NCBI GenBank assembly: GCA_016946835.1 | Contig: JACVTC010000078.1 | Span: forward strand, 82,501 to 127,500 | Direction of reading: 5' to 3' | From: Neocallimastix lanati (nom. inval.) | Taxonomy: Eukaryota; Neocallimastigomycota; Neocallimastigomycetes; Neocallimastigales; Neocallimastigaceae | DNA length: 45,000 bases | In this document: piece by piece, positions 1-12,282 of the stretch | Layout of the letters: the number at the start of each line of letters is the position of its first letter | Position numbering within the stretch: position 1 is the first letter of the stretch | Made by a program: the position numbers and the translations under genes | Notes under the pieces: generated by a model | The model's input: only the letters and a program-made list of their open reading frames with translations | Databases searched by the model: none | What the model was told of the DNA's origin: nothing

Positions 1-596
1 TTTTTTTATCTATTTGGTTGCAAACCAACATGAAATAAATATAATATAAAATTTAAAAGAAAAGACTACAGCGAAAACTTTACTGTTGTTTTTTTATTTT
101 TTATACTTCATTTACTATTTTTTTACTTTATTTTTGTAATAATTTTTTTATTAATATAACTTTGGTTTTATTTTGAAACATCGACAATACGTAGAGGCCT
201 GAGATGTTATGGTCCTAACCATAAAAAAATTATTTAAATCTACATTCCTGACCTTGAATTTTGGACTAAAAGAAGACTTTAAGAATTTTTAAGTTTATAA
301 ATCTCAAATTGTAACGAAATTATTCATGGAATTACTAAAAAACACTATATTAACATGGAAAATTACTTCATCCTAAAAGATAACTATTATAATGAAATAA
401 ATTATATTTTATGATTACAAAACACTTACCTGCTAAAAAAATAAATTGGAAGGTTACTTCAAGGATTCGTACATTTAGTAGTATAAATTATAATAGAACC
501 AGGTATTAATATGAACCCATTATACCTATCTTTGATAGTCTTCTGTATGCTAATAACTTCTGCGATACTCAATATTTTAACCTCTGTATTTGCTAG
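1..596. other. Unassigned region upstream of LINE relic
   Basis: No intact gene is seen. The stretch around 170-350 and 480-596 is visibly less AT-rich than the surrounding DNA, which suggests decayed coding sequence, probably more of the LINE relic that becomes recognisable at 597. I could not align it to a protein motif by eye. Confidence 0.4.
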
Positions 597-941
597 AATG
601 TTAATGATTAGAACTCCAAAAAACATGATGGATTTACTAATTTTAGTCCGAATTATAATCCTATTTGCATTTGTCTTCAAGAGATAAATTATAATTCAAT
701 CATGAATTCTTTCTCTAATTCCTATCCATTTCTCAATCATTATAGAATAGTATTGAGACGTGAAGATATGAAAATCCCTGCTACGGGTGGCTTTTATATT
801 GGTATTCCCAATTCCTGTCATTTTACTAATGATAATTTACAATATTTATACATACTCTCAGTAAATATAGATTCTTTTTTGAGTGTTCAATGTTCATTAG
901 GAAATATTTACATTATTAGCAAAAAACATAAAGACACTTGA
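597..941 (+). pseudogene. Relic of LINE AP-endonuclease domain
   Basis: Reading the frame of 597 gives an N-V-N-D-stop-N-S-K-K-H-D start, then N-P-I-C-I-C-L-Q-E-I-N (about 651-683), then an open stretch from the ATG at 702 to the stop at 939-941 containing G-G-F-Y-I-G-I-P-N-S and S-L-G-N-I-Y-I. The order 'N-V-x-x-x-N ... I-x-C-L-Q-E' followed by a glycine-rich strand and 'G-N-I-Y-I' is the pattern of the APE-type endonuclease at the N-terminus of LINE retrotransposons; LQE carries the metal-binding Glu. One in-frame TAG (609-611) and the stop at 941 show that it is not functional. The family call rests on motif recognition only. Membership of the same LINE family as the copies at 12.3 and 22.4 kb is an inference. 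Confidence 0.6.
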
Positions 942-1060
942 TTTTGCTGATTGACTAAGGAATCATTAGATTAACCCATATTTTGTACGACTTTCGGAAT
1001 TCCTTACTAATGTTATGATATTTTGATTAGTGATTTTTACACCATGATTAATTTTGTATA

Positions 1061-1130
1061 GCATTAGACCTACCATTGTCAAGAGCGTCAATGTTGAAAC
1101 TATAAGGCAACAGTGAAATTCTGATATAGA
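1061..1130 (+). mobile_element. Relic of LINE ORF C-terminal end
   Basis: The string AAGAGCGTCAATGTTGAA (near 1080) matches the intact copy near 23481 (AAGAGCGTCAATGCTGAA) with one difference, and the following bases continue a weaker match to the part coding for E-T-V-R-Q. This is the C-terminal tail of the LINE ORF. It lies only about 120 bases after the endonuclease relic, so the reverse-transcriptase middle is missing here, through either an internal deletion or two separate insertions. Confidence 0.55.
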
Positions 1131-2542
1131 TTCAAATAATAATTATTATCCACATAGAGTTATCATTTATGAATGAGGAGATTTAGAAGTAATTTCATCC
1201 TCAAAACTCATAACAAAGTTTTTCTTATTAATGTAAAAAATTTCATATATTTTATTTTCATGTATTTGTTTTTAATAAATATCATTAAATATTGTTTTTA
1301 ATAAATATCATTAAATAAAGTTTATTTCTTATTCTAAAAAAATCTTTTAAACTGAAAAAAAAAAAGAAAAATTATCATATTAACTAAATAATATTTATTT
1401 AAATATATATATATGTATTTATTTTGTAAATCTAAAGTATAAGTTTAAAATAATATATATTGTGAATAGTTACATTACTGTATTAATGGTAATATTGTAA
1501 CAATAACTGTTGTAACATTTCTTATTATTATTATTACAGACTGTTCGTAATATATTTAATAAATGTTTTTTATAAATCAACCTAATTTTTAACAATTTAA
1601 ATAAAGGGGTTTAAAATCTAAATTTGTACCATATGTTAAATATTTTTAAATATTAATTTTAAACTTTTTTTTTTTTTTTTTAAAAAAAATTAATTATGCA
1701 TATATTTATATATATATATTTAATATATTAAAAAATAAAAATATAGGATTAATTTTTTTTATAATTTTAAGCTTATGTAATATGCATTACTATCTAAATC
1801 ATAAATATATATAAATTTTTTATTCTCATTGGTGTCTACTTATGTTAAACAATAACTTTTAAATAAATAAATATAAATTGATTGATTTTTTTTTTCTCAT
1901 TTTGAAAAATGAATAATAAAAAAAAGTTAAATTATATGGAAAAAAAATTTTTTTTATATTAATGTAATATAATGAATAATGAAAAGTTTATGAATTTTGA
2001 ATTTTTTTTTTTTATAATTAATCTACATATTCATACGTATATTAAATCAATGATATTTTTTAATTAATGAATTTTTTTTTTTTTTAAAAAAAGAAATAAA
2101 ATAAAAAAATATTAATAATAAGAAATATAATTATTTAAATTGTAAATAATATTTTTTATTATAATATAAAGGTACTATTTTAATTAAAAAAAAAAAAAAA
2201 AATAACGTATTAATCATTAATTAAAGTTGAATTATTTTCATTTTTTTTAAAATCTATTTAATTATGCAAATTATACATCATTCTTTTATTATTATTATTT
2301 ATTATTATTATTTATTTTTAAATTCTATATTTTTTTCTTCAATTAATTTCATATTTATTACTTAAAAGTATTTAATTTTAATTATAATTAATGAACACTA
2401 TTGATTTTTAAATTAAATACTAAAAAAGTAATAAAAGTAGAAAAGATTAATTATAAAGAGGATTAAATAATAAATATTCATAAAAAAATAAATTGTAAAA
2501 ATACTAAAAAGTAATCGAAAATTATTAAATTATTGTTTGATA

Positions 2543-2545
2543 TAA

Positions 2546-2624
<79 letters not shown>

Positions 2625-2692
2625 ACAAATAAATAAATAAATAAACAAATAAATAAATAAATAAATAAATAAATAAACAAATAAAATATTTT
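2543..2692. repeat. (ATAA)n tetranucleotide microsatellite
   Basis: About 150 bases of ATAA/AAAT repeat with a few A-to-C interruptions (ACAAAT units) near 2625, 2645 and 2677. On the reverse strand it produces a spurious Tyr/Leu/Phe-Ile open frame. Confidence 0.95.
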
Positions 2693-4158
2693 TATTCTAA
2701 TTATTTTTATTTTCATTTATTTCAAATTAGTGATTAATTATTACCATATTAGGCCATTTATATATTTAATAAATTAAAACAAATTTAAGATATTTTCAAT
2801 ATAAATAAATATACTAGTGTTATAAAGTATTAATTGTATCGACCATTTCATATAATTTAAATTATAAATATAATCTTAATATAGTTAATATCAAAGGTCT
2901 TTTGACAATCATGTTATTAAAATAAGGTCTCAATAAGAACAATTATTAAGAGGAAAAAGAAAAAAAGAAACGAAAGGAAACAACCTCTTTTCCTAAATAT
3001 ACTTTATTTAAATCAAAGATATTTTTTAATATAAATATATATATATAAATAATAATAAAACAACAAATTATTGATTTAAAAATAAACATCACAAAATAAT
3101 ATAAACAAATATTAAATATTAATAAAAATTTTTTTTTAATATTCAAACTAAGTTTAAAATAAAAATAATATAAATATTCTGGAAAAAAAATTTTTTTTAT
3201 TATTTTTATTTGTCCTTATTAAAAATTATTGAAAAGGTAAATAAATAATTAATATTTATTAAATGAATTTGGTGGAATTTTATAAAATAATAATAATTAT
3301 AATAAAACAGAAAAATAAAATAAAAAAAAAACTTATTGTAATAATAATAATAAATAATAATAATAATAATAACAAATTAAAATGTGATAATAAAGCATAA
3401 GAACAAAAGCAAACAACAACAACAAAAAAAAAAAAAGAAGTCAGAAGTCGTAATTTAATAAAATATAAAACAATTCAATATAAAAATATATTTCTTTTGC
3501 TGTTAAATATATTATCAATATATAATAAAAAAATACTGAAAAAAAAAAAGGTTCAAATTTATATTTATATTTAATGGATATTGTAATTTAAGCTTATACT
3601 AAACGAATTTTAATTACAAAAAACTAGAAGCAAAAAAAAAAAAAAAAAGAATTATGGGATAAACAGTTTAAAAATAAAAATAATATTTTTTTATATAATA
3701 ATTGATATATATATGTTATTCAAGAATAATAATAAATAAATAAATAATATATATATATATATATAAAAGATAGAATAAATACAGACCTATTATTATTAAA
3801 TTTATTTAAATATTATTGACAATGAAAATGATAAAAATAAAATAAAACAAAATAAAAAAAAAAATAAAATATATTATCTTTGAGTTAAAATTTTTGAAAA
3901 GAATAGAAATGAAATATTATAATTTTATATAAAATTTTTGGAAAAAAAAACATTAAAATTAAAATTATTAATAAATATTTATATTTATACTTTAAGCCAT
4001 TTTAGTTTAATATTTATTAATACAATATATAAATATAATATAATTCTTGTAAATATAATAATAATAATAATAAATTATTGAATTTAATTGTTATTATTAT
4101 TATTATATATAAATATATTTAATTATATAAAATTTATATATATACTATATTATATATA

Positions 4159-4161
<3 letters not shown>

Positions 4162-4196
<35 letters not shown>
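4162..4196. repeat. 35-base poly-T tract upstream of SAPS gene
   Basis: An uninterrupted run of 35 T about 200 bases upstream of the start codon of the SAPS-family gene. Long poly(dA:dT) tracts are known to exclude nucleosomes at fungal promoters. A promoter role here is an inference from position; similar tracts are common all over this window. Confidence 0.4.
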
Positions 4197-4260
4197 CTAA
4201 ATAAGAACATTTTTTATCAAGGAAACTGATATAATTTTCATATCAAAACAAATATCAAAG

Positions 4261-4304
4261 CGGACAATTATTAAATTTCAAAATATCATCATAATAATAG
4301 TCCG
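4261..4304. promoter_or_regulatory. GC-bearing inverted repeat upstream of SAPS gene
   Basis: CGGACAATTATT (4261-4272) and AATAATAGTCCG (4293-4304) are inverted repeats of 12 bases with one mismatch, separated by 20 bases. It lies about 90 bases before the ATG, in the likely 5' UTR or core promoter. CGG...CCG-type half-sites are what fungal Zn2Cys6 activators bind, and in RNA it could form a stem. Both roles are speculative. Confidence 0.3.
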
Positions 4305-4395
4305 GTATCAATTTTAATAACATTAATTTAAACCACATTCCAAAAATTACAAAAAGTTATTTCAAAAAAAAAAAAAAAAAAAAAAAAAAAGAAAA

Positions 4396-7300
4396 ATGGA
4401 TCCAACTGAAGGTAAAGTTGTAAGTGAAGTAAAAAATGAAAATAATGAAAAAACTATTGAAAGTAATGTAGAAGAAAAGAAAAATGAAAATATAAATGAT
4501 GAAAAAACATTTGAAAATAACGAAGAAGGAAAAAAAAATGAAAATATAAAAGAAGTTCAAGAATCTAAAGAAACTGAGGGGGAAAAGAAAGAAGAAGAAG
4601 AAGAAGAAGAACCATTTGATTATGATGATGATATTATTGTCAATGATGATGTTATTGTCAATGATGATGTTATTATCAATGATGATGTTATTGTTAATGA
4701 TGATGCTATTGTCAATGACGATGCAGTTAAAATTAATCAAATTGGATCAGTAGGCTTATCTTTTAGTTCAGCATTAAATTCATTTAGAGTAATACACTAT
4801 TTTTTTATAAAATTATATTTTATTTTATTAAAATATTATTATTATTATTATTATCATAATTTTATTTTATTTTTTATTTTATGTTTATTAATACATTACT
4901 CTTTTATATTACTTTACTATTTATTTTATTTTATATTATTAATATAATTTTTATTAATATAATTTAATTAAAATTTATCAAAATAAAAACAATTTTCTAA
5001 ATATTGAAACTACAATATCATATTATTAATATATATATATATATAGAATGCAGGAATAACTTTTCATACAATTAATCCAAAGGATGAAGGATTTGATCCA
5101 ATAGATATTAAAGGAACAGCACCGAAAATGCTTGAAAAACTTTTAGATATGGATAATCCAACTATAAATCAGGAACTTTATCAAATCTTTATAGATTATG
5201 ATGGTACTGTTATTTATCAATATAGATAAAAATATAAATATAAATACAAATATAAACATAAATATAATTATATATATATATTTTTTAATTTTTCACTTTA
5301 GTATCATTATTAAAATATTATTATATTTTATAAAATAAACTATATACTTGTTATACATAAATGATCTTTTATAATATTATTTTATGAATCATCTTTCTTG
5401 GTTTTTTTTTTATTTAAAAAAATAAAGAATGTTTAAAATTATTCATGAATTATTTAGCAAGAGTTCCTGAAAGTACACCAAATGATAATGAATCAGGATT
5501 AAATGATAAAAATGAAGAAAAAATAAATTTATTGAAAGAAATAGAACAAAATTATAATAAAAATACTCAAGATGAGGATGATAAACATCCACCTCCACTA
5601 ATTGAATCTAAAAATGATAAAATAAGTCTGGAGGTGAAAAAAGATGATGAAAATAAAAAAGAAGATGAAAATGAAAAAGAAGATGAAGAAAATCATCATA
5701 GTCCTTATGAAAAATTTGAAAACAAAAATTTCTTTGATGTTTTGGAAAAAGATCAAGGCATTCAATTAGATACTATTGATAATATAGAAGATTATGATAT
5801 AGAATTAATAGATGAGAATGATTTATTTTTTTTCCCATCCTATGTTACCATTAATGAGGACGTTTATAGAGAACGTGAAAAAGATGATAATGTAGCTATG
5901 AAAAGATCATATAATGTAATGGAAATTCTATGTTCACGTACTGATTTATCTGATAAGTTAATGAAGGAAAAGGCATATATTATTGGTAAATAAACTTATA
6001 TTATATTATATTATATTATATTATATTATATTATATTATATTATATTATATTATATTATATTATATTATATTATATTATATTATATTATATGATAGTTAT
6101 TATTATTAATATAAATGTATATTTTTTTAATTTTAAATTATTATTATTATATTATTTTATAATTATATATATATATATATAATTATTTATTTTTATATGT
6201 TTTCATTTTTATATACTATTATTTTCTATTAATTTATTTTATATCATAAAAAAAAAAAAAAAGGCAATTCATTATTAAATGTATTTTTACCTAATTCGGA
6301 TGGTAATATGAATCATTTTAAAAAGGTATGGGAATATTTAATAGCATTAAATAAAAGTTCCTTTGTTGATTTATTAGTTTCTCCTGATTATTTAAGTCAT
6401 GCCTTTTATGATATGTTAAGATATATTCATGAATCAGCAATTATAACAGTATTAGTAAAAACTATATTTTCTGATTTTTATTCAAGTGAAGCACAAGTAA
6501 GAATATATGAACATTTAAATGATCTTGATTTTCTAGAATCGGTAAATTTCTTTCTTTCTTTCTTTCTTTCATTCATTCTTTCTTTATATATATATTTTAT
6601 TCAATAAATAAATAAATAAATAAAACAATTAAAAATTAAATAATTAAATTTAATTAATATTTTAAATATAATAGGTACTAGGACTTCTTGATTTAGGTAA
6701 TATATATAATCTATATAGTCTATATAATTTATATAATTTATATATTGTAGCTTATTAATACTTTAACTTTTTATTATAATTTTATTGATAGAAAAACCAA
6801 GAAAAGAAACTATATCTGGTAAATTTTTATTTAATTATATAATTAATATTATATATTGAATAATATTAAGATATTCATAATTATAATATTTAATATTGAT
6901 AAATTCAATTAATTTATACAATTTGAAAATCTATAGCTATATCGGAATTATTTGATAATATTATTGAACAAAGTATTTATTATAAATATTAATATATATT
7001 AAGTAATTTATTATTAAATAAATTATTAATCTTAATATTGTTTTTTTTTAATATATAATTCTATTTCTTTTTTTATTTATTTATTTATTTATTTATTTAT
7101 ATAAAGGTTCGAGGCATGAAAATAGTAATATTCTTTTTAAGGCCGTACAATCAAATCCTTCATGTATAATAAATTTAATTGATGTATGTTTTTAATTTAA
7201 ATTATACATAACTATTAAATTGAATAAATTTTTAAAACAACGGGTTAAATTTCATCATTGTATTTTTTTGATGTTAATAAATAAAAAAATAAATTTAGAA

Positions 7301-8971
7301 TATAGCTGAAAAACAAAACTATAGTGGTGAAATTCAAAGAAATGCTTCCATAGAAATTTTATATTCTATTGTTACCAAAAGGTAATACATTATAAATATA
7401 AATATATATATATATTTAAAATTGAATGTAATGTCATATTATAGTACCACATATTATATAAATTAGTTATTAAAATTATAAATTTTTTATATTATAATTA
7501 TTTTATTATTTAATTAAATTTTAATAGTATATATACACCGGTACCATCGATGTTCGATGATACACCACCACCCCCACCAATTTATCCCTTACAACAATTT
7601 CGTTTTACAGGTACAGATATAATAAATTTTATTATTTATTTTTATTTTCTAATCATTAATAATATTATTATAAAGTATTTATATATTTAAGAGAGTTTGT
7701 GTGGGACTTATGTTTAGGAATGCAATATTCTTTATCAAATACAGAAAAACAAAAGTAAATTTAAAAATAAAATATATTTTATAAATTAATAGAAAAAATA
7801 ATATGTCATTAAAAATATTATTAATGTATATGTACAACATATTATTAATATTCAATTATATCAAATTTTATTTTATTTTACTTTATTATATTATATTATA
7901 TTATATTATATTATATATATTTTTTTTTTATTTTTATATTTTAAATAATATATATATATTAAATAATATATAAAATTATCATTATTAATAATATAAAGTA
8001 ATGGACAAAAGTATGTGGCGTCAAAGCCATTTGGTGTTGCAAGATTACAACTTTTTGAAATTATATATGAAACATTAAAGAAATTCCCAAGAAGTTTACC
8101 AAAAGTTTTAGAAAATATTCCATGGAAGATGCTGGTAAATTGGTTCTTTGAATATAAGTTAGTTTTTTTTTTTTTTTTTAATAATAATATAATAATATAA
8201 TAATATACATATTAAAACATTTATCTTATTAATAATAATGTTTATAATATTTATTTTATTATTAATTATTTGATAATCATGACACATTAATATTAATATA
8301 TATATAATATAATATAATATATTTATTTTATTTTATTTTATTAACACATTACATATTTTATATTACTTCACCATTTATTTCATTTTATTTTTATTTTTAA
8401 TCAGATTTAATTCTAGATATCAAGATTTGTTTTACAAAGTATTTGATTTAGTAATTAAATCAAATCATACTCCAACCATTAAAAAACTTATTACAAAAAC
8501 TCATTTAATTACCAGGTTAATTGGTAAAAAAAATAATAATAATAATCAATACATTTTATATTTGTTATATACTTATATATTTATAAAAAAAAATTATATA
8601 TATTGAAATTAAAACAGTAATATTAATATATATATTTAATATAATTTTTATTATTAACAACAACAACAACAACAATAAATAATGATAATAATAAAAGATA
8701 CATATAATTCAAAAGAACCTACGGATTGTAGAGGATATATTATTTTAATGTGCAATAATCTACGTTTTCATGCAGATATGCATCCTAATGGATATGTACA
8801 TGTAACTTTACAATCACATCCAAAATGGAATGAATTTGTTCCAATATTAAAGTAATATTTTTATTTTAATTCATTTTATATTTTCTATACTTAGGCTAAT
8901 ATAATAAAATATATATTATATTATATTATTAATTATTATTATTATTAATATTATTAATATTAAAATTATAC

Positions 8972-9012
<41 letters not shown>

Positions 9013-9525
9013 TATTAAATATATTTCATTTTAATTTTTAAATTTTAAATTTTTTAAACAATCGTAATAATAAACAGAGAAGTAACGGCACTTCAAAATA
9101 ACTTTAGTAAAACGTTTGATATTTTGGGATGCCCAAGACCATTACCATATACACCACAGCCATTAAATTTTGAACCCATTATGGATATATTAAATAGTGG
9201 TAAATTTAGTAATAAGCTAGGAACAGAATTAGGTTCAGTTTGTAAGTATTTCAAAAAAAAAAAAAAAATAAAAAATAAAAAATAAAAAATAAAAATAAAA
9301 AATAAATAAAAAAATAAATAATAATAAATAATAAATAATAATAATAAATAATAAATGATAATAAATAATAATAAATAATAAATAATAATAAATAATAAAT
9401 AATAATAATAAATAATAAATGATAATAAATAATAATAAATAATAAATAATAATAAATAATAAATAATAATAATTATAATATTTATTGTTATTATTATAAT
9501 TATTTTTTTATTATTATTTTTTTTT

Positions 9526-9579
<54 letters not shown>

Positions 9580-9934
9580 AATAGATGCTGCTCTATTAGG
9601 TTATGGACCTGCTGAAAAAAAAGATGTTCATCCAAATTCAAATAATAAAGCCTTTTTGAAGAAACATGCAAAAAAATCAAAAAGAAAAACTAAAAAGATT
9701 ATAAAGTAAGTTATAATAAATAAATAAATAAATAAATAAATAATAATATTAATAATTTTAATAATATCAATATATATATATAATATTAAATATATATATA
9801 TATATATATTTTTTTGTAGTCGTAGAACAAGAAAGAAGGAAGCTTCAGATGATGTAAATACGTTAAATCAAGTAGAAAATGATAATATTAGACAATCTTC
9901 TGAGGAGGATTATTCAGAAGAAAATGATGATTAA
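4396..9934 (+). CDS. SAPS-family (SIT4/PP6-associated) phosphatase regulatory subunit
   Basis: Seventeen exons joined by GT-AG introns: 4396-4788, 5047-5203, 5428-5985, 6264-6541, 6675-6696, 6792-6818, 6937-6972, 7107-7183, 7299-7381, 7528-7610, 7718-7754, 7999-8157, 8405-8523, 8698-8851, 9078-9241, 9585-9705, 9820-9934. Phases agree throughout and give 860 aa. Residues 1-130 are acidic Lys/Glu/Asn-rich with a repeat of N-D-D-[VAI]-[IV]-[IV]. The SAPS helical repeat follows: L-E-K-L-L-D-M-D-N (about 160-168) and E-C-L-K-L-F-M-N-Y-L, the family's start; N-V-M-E-I-L-C-S; F-V-D-L-L-V-S; and P-F-G-V-A-R-L-Q-L-F-E-I-I (about 594-606), matching the family's 'PLGxxRLxxxExI'. The C-terminus is very basic (K-K-S-K-R-K-T-K-K), then acidic. 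SAPS proteins bind the catalytic subunit of Sit4/PP6 and direct its substrates and cell-cycle role. An acidic insert within exon 3 is lineage-specific. Family assignment is good; the substrate is unknown. The start is the first ATG after an A-tract, and no upstream in-frame exon is seen. Confidence 0.85.
5996..6090. repeat. (TTATA)n pentanucleotide array in SAPS intron 3
   Basis: About 18 perfect TTATA units, starting 10 bases after the donor of the third intron of the SAPS-family gene. Purely A/T and intronic; likely length-polymorphic. Confidence 0.95.
9257..9575. repeat. Compound A-rich / AATAAT / poly-T intronic repeat
   Basis: The intron before the penultimate exon of the SAPS-family gene is almost entirely simple sequence: an A-run with TAAAAA units (9257-9320), an imperfect AATAATAAATAAT array with two AAATGATA interruptions (9320-9475), and a T-run of about 45 bases (9531-9575). 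The T-run sits directly before the acceptor and would serve as an exaggerated polypyrimidine tract. Confidence 0.9.
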
Positions 9935-9979
9935 AACATGAAAAAAAAAAAAAAAATAAAATAATTAAAAAATGAGAAA

Positions 9980-10024
<45 letters not shown>

Positions 10025-10142
10025 AAGAAAAAGAAAAAGTATAAATAGACATTTATTATAATTAATAATTATTAATATTATATATGTACTTAAAATAATG
10101 AATAATTTAAATAATTAAACCAATTTAATAGAATAAAATATA

Positions 10143-10180
<38 letters not shown>

Positions 10181-10226
10181 TTAATTACTATCTTTTTCTT
10201 TTTTCCTTTTTTTTTTTCCTTTTTTT

Positions 10227-10259
<33 letters not shown>

Positions 10260-10670
10260 ATTTTCTTACAATGAATTTTTTTTTTATTTTAATATTTATA
10301 AAAAGAGAGAAAAAGAGAAAAAAAAAAAAAAAAAAAAAAATAATAATAGAAATAGAAATAGATAAAAATATAGAATAATTATTATTATTATATTTTTTTT
10401 ATTTTTACTTATTTTTATTTTTATTTTTATATTTATTTTTTTAATTATATTAAATTTATTTGATAAAATATATAATATAAAATATATAATATATATTAAT
10501 TCTTATAATATATATTTTCAGTAAAATATAAAAAAAAATATATTAAATATATTATAAAATTTAGAAAAATATATATATATATATTTATATATATATTTTT
10601 TTTAAAAAATATTTTTATTATTTATATTAATTTATTATATTTAAAAAAAAAAAAAAAAATTAATAATAAA

Positions 10671-10713
<43 letters not shown>

Positions 10714-11430
10714 TTTGCTTTCTTTCAATGATACCTTAAGAAAAATAAAAAATAAAAAAAAAAAAAAATAGTTTAAAATGTAAATATTTTTAAAATTAAA
10801 GTATAAAAAAATAAAAATATAAATATATTTAGAAAGAATAAACATTTAAATAATTAATAATTAATAATTAATAATTAATAATTAATAATTAATAACATAA
10901 ATAAATTATAAAAATCATTATTTTTATTTTATTTTTATTTTTTATTTTTTATTTTATATTTTATATATATATTTTTTTTTTTACCAATTTTATTATTGTT
11001 ATTAAATAATTTAACAAAAATTTTTTAAATTATTCAATATCATTCTATATTTATAAATTCTATTCGCTAGAATTTTTTTTTTTTTTTTTTTTTTTTGTCT
11101 AAAGAATTTTTTAATCCATTATTGATTAAGAGAGTTATTACCATCATGATGGATCGCCCTTTTTTTTTTTTTTTTTTTTTTTTATGAATAGAAACTATCA
11201 AGATACGTTTTATAATTTTTATATTATTATAATAAGTCTTTCCAACTATATTAAGAATTATATGCCAGAGACGAAAAAAAAAAAAAAATTTTTTTTTTTT
11301 TTTAAAAAATAAAGATAACTTTAACCTCGTTTTTTTTTTTTTTTTTTTTTTTTATAATAAATGTGATAAATATGGGAATCTCTATTGATGATAAACGATG
11401 CTATGGAGGTCCTTTTTTTTTTTTTTTTTT
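9935..11430. other. Intergenic simple-sequence region after SAPS gene
   Basis: Poly-A and poly-T runs (for example about 9984-10021, 10146-10179, 10673-10710), an (ATTAATA)n stretch near 10851-10893, and no convincing coding exon. From about 11040 the composition becomes less extreme and probably belongs to the LINE reverse-transcriptase relic that is recognisable from 11431. Confidence 0.6.
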
Positions 11431-11700
11431 GCAGATGACATTTGTGTTATGTTATGTGCTCCAACAAGATCTTAACTTTAAGAAGTTGTTATTTGTTTGT
11501 CAGTTAAGTGGGCTAGAAATAAATGAAATTCAATCTGGTATCATTCAATGTTCAAAGTTTAATAAGTTCGAGGGGGAAGTTTCAAGATTTCTCAATAAAT
11601 AATAACTCCCACCTTTTATTTTTCAAGTCAAGAGTTAACCAAAAAACGAATTACTATACCAACTTAGGTATACCCTTTTTTTATCAAATGATTTTTTTTT
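11424..11700 (+). pseudogene. Relic of LINE reverse transcriptase (F-A-D-D to Y-x-x-L-G-I-P)
   Basis: At 11428 the frame reads F-A-D-D-I-C-V-M-L-C-A-P-T-R-S, the catalytic box C of non-LTR reverse transcriptases (F/Y-A-D-D). Two in-frame stops follow, then after a frame change W-A-R-N-K-stop-N-S and S-M-F-K-V, matching the usual 'W-A-x-x-N-x-M-x-x-N ... K-C-x-x-M' that comes next in LINE reverse transcriptases. T-N-L-G-I-P-F near 11668 corresponds to the 'Y-x-Y-L-G-I-P' motif further on. The order and spacing are right for a palm/thumb region. Poly-T runs, stops and frameshifts show an old, dead copy. It faces the opposite way from the copy at 12.3-13.5 kb, so it is a separate insertion. Confidence 0.7.
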
Positions 11701-11777
11701 GAATTGAAACCGATCATATACAGAGAAAGAATAATAAAGTAAAAAAAAAAAAAAAAAAAGAACAAATCACTTTATTC

Positions 11778-11812
<35 letters not shown>

Positions 11813-12282
11813 TTCTTAAGAATCTTTATATTCTTATATTCCTATACCCTTATAAAAAGAAATGGTTATTTTCAGCTATAGTAATTGGACAAGTTTCGTA
11901 ATTATGCATCTTTTATCTTTTACTTGGATCGAATAAAGAAAGAACGAGAAGTACACAGACACTAGTTAATTCAAGATTTTATACTGAATTGAAGGATTTT
12001 CTAATGGGAATAGCTTTTACTTCCCTTTATTTGTGTTTCTAAAGAACTTAACAACATTCCTCCTCTTTCGGGAAAAATGTGCGATTACTCAGGTAAGGTG
12101 TTTTTACGAAATGTATTATCTCTGATTTAACTTAGAGATATATCATGTTGTAAATGTCATGTATGGGATAAGGAAAGTAAAAAAAAACAAAAAAAATTTT
12201 AGGATAAATTTCCATCCAAAAAAAAAAAAAAAACAATTTTAATCTTTTACTGGGATAGAGAAATAGCAGGAAAATCAATCAT
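11701..12282. other. Decayed sequence between LINE fragments
   Basis: Composition is less AT-rich than ordinary intergenic DNA here (especially 11830-12130), suggesting degraded coding sequence, likely more LINE-derived material. I could not read a recognisable motif. Two poly-A runs (about 11742-11759 and 11781-11808) resemble old retroposon tails but have no clear duplication around them. Confidence 0.4.

Larger units (their letters stand above)
1131..4260. other. Gene-less AT-rich intergenic region
   Basis: Almost pure A/T with poly-A/T runs and short microsatellites; no coding exon is recognised. Small open frames here follow homopolymers or tandem repeats and have no protein character. 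The last part presumably holds the promoter of the SAPS-family gene. Confidence 0.6.

Noticed and set aside
2525-2716. Minus-strand open frame of Phe/Ile/Tyr/Leu repeats
   Set aside because: It is the reverse of the ATAA microsatellite; repeat period and composition explain it fully.
8013-8200. Short reading frame beginning at 8015 as an independent gene
   Set aside because: It is exon 12 of the SAPS-family gene plus intron read-through; phase and homology place the exon at 7999-8157.
9093-9680. 195-codon minus-strand open frame with poly-Lys and poly-Ile/Leu
   Set aside because: It runs antisense through two SAPS exons and the simple-sequence intron between them; no protein character.
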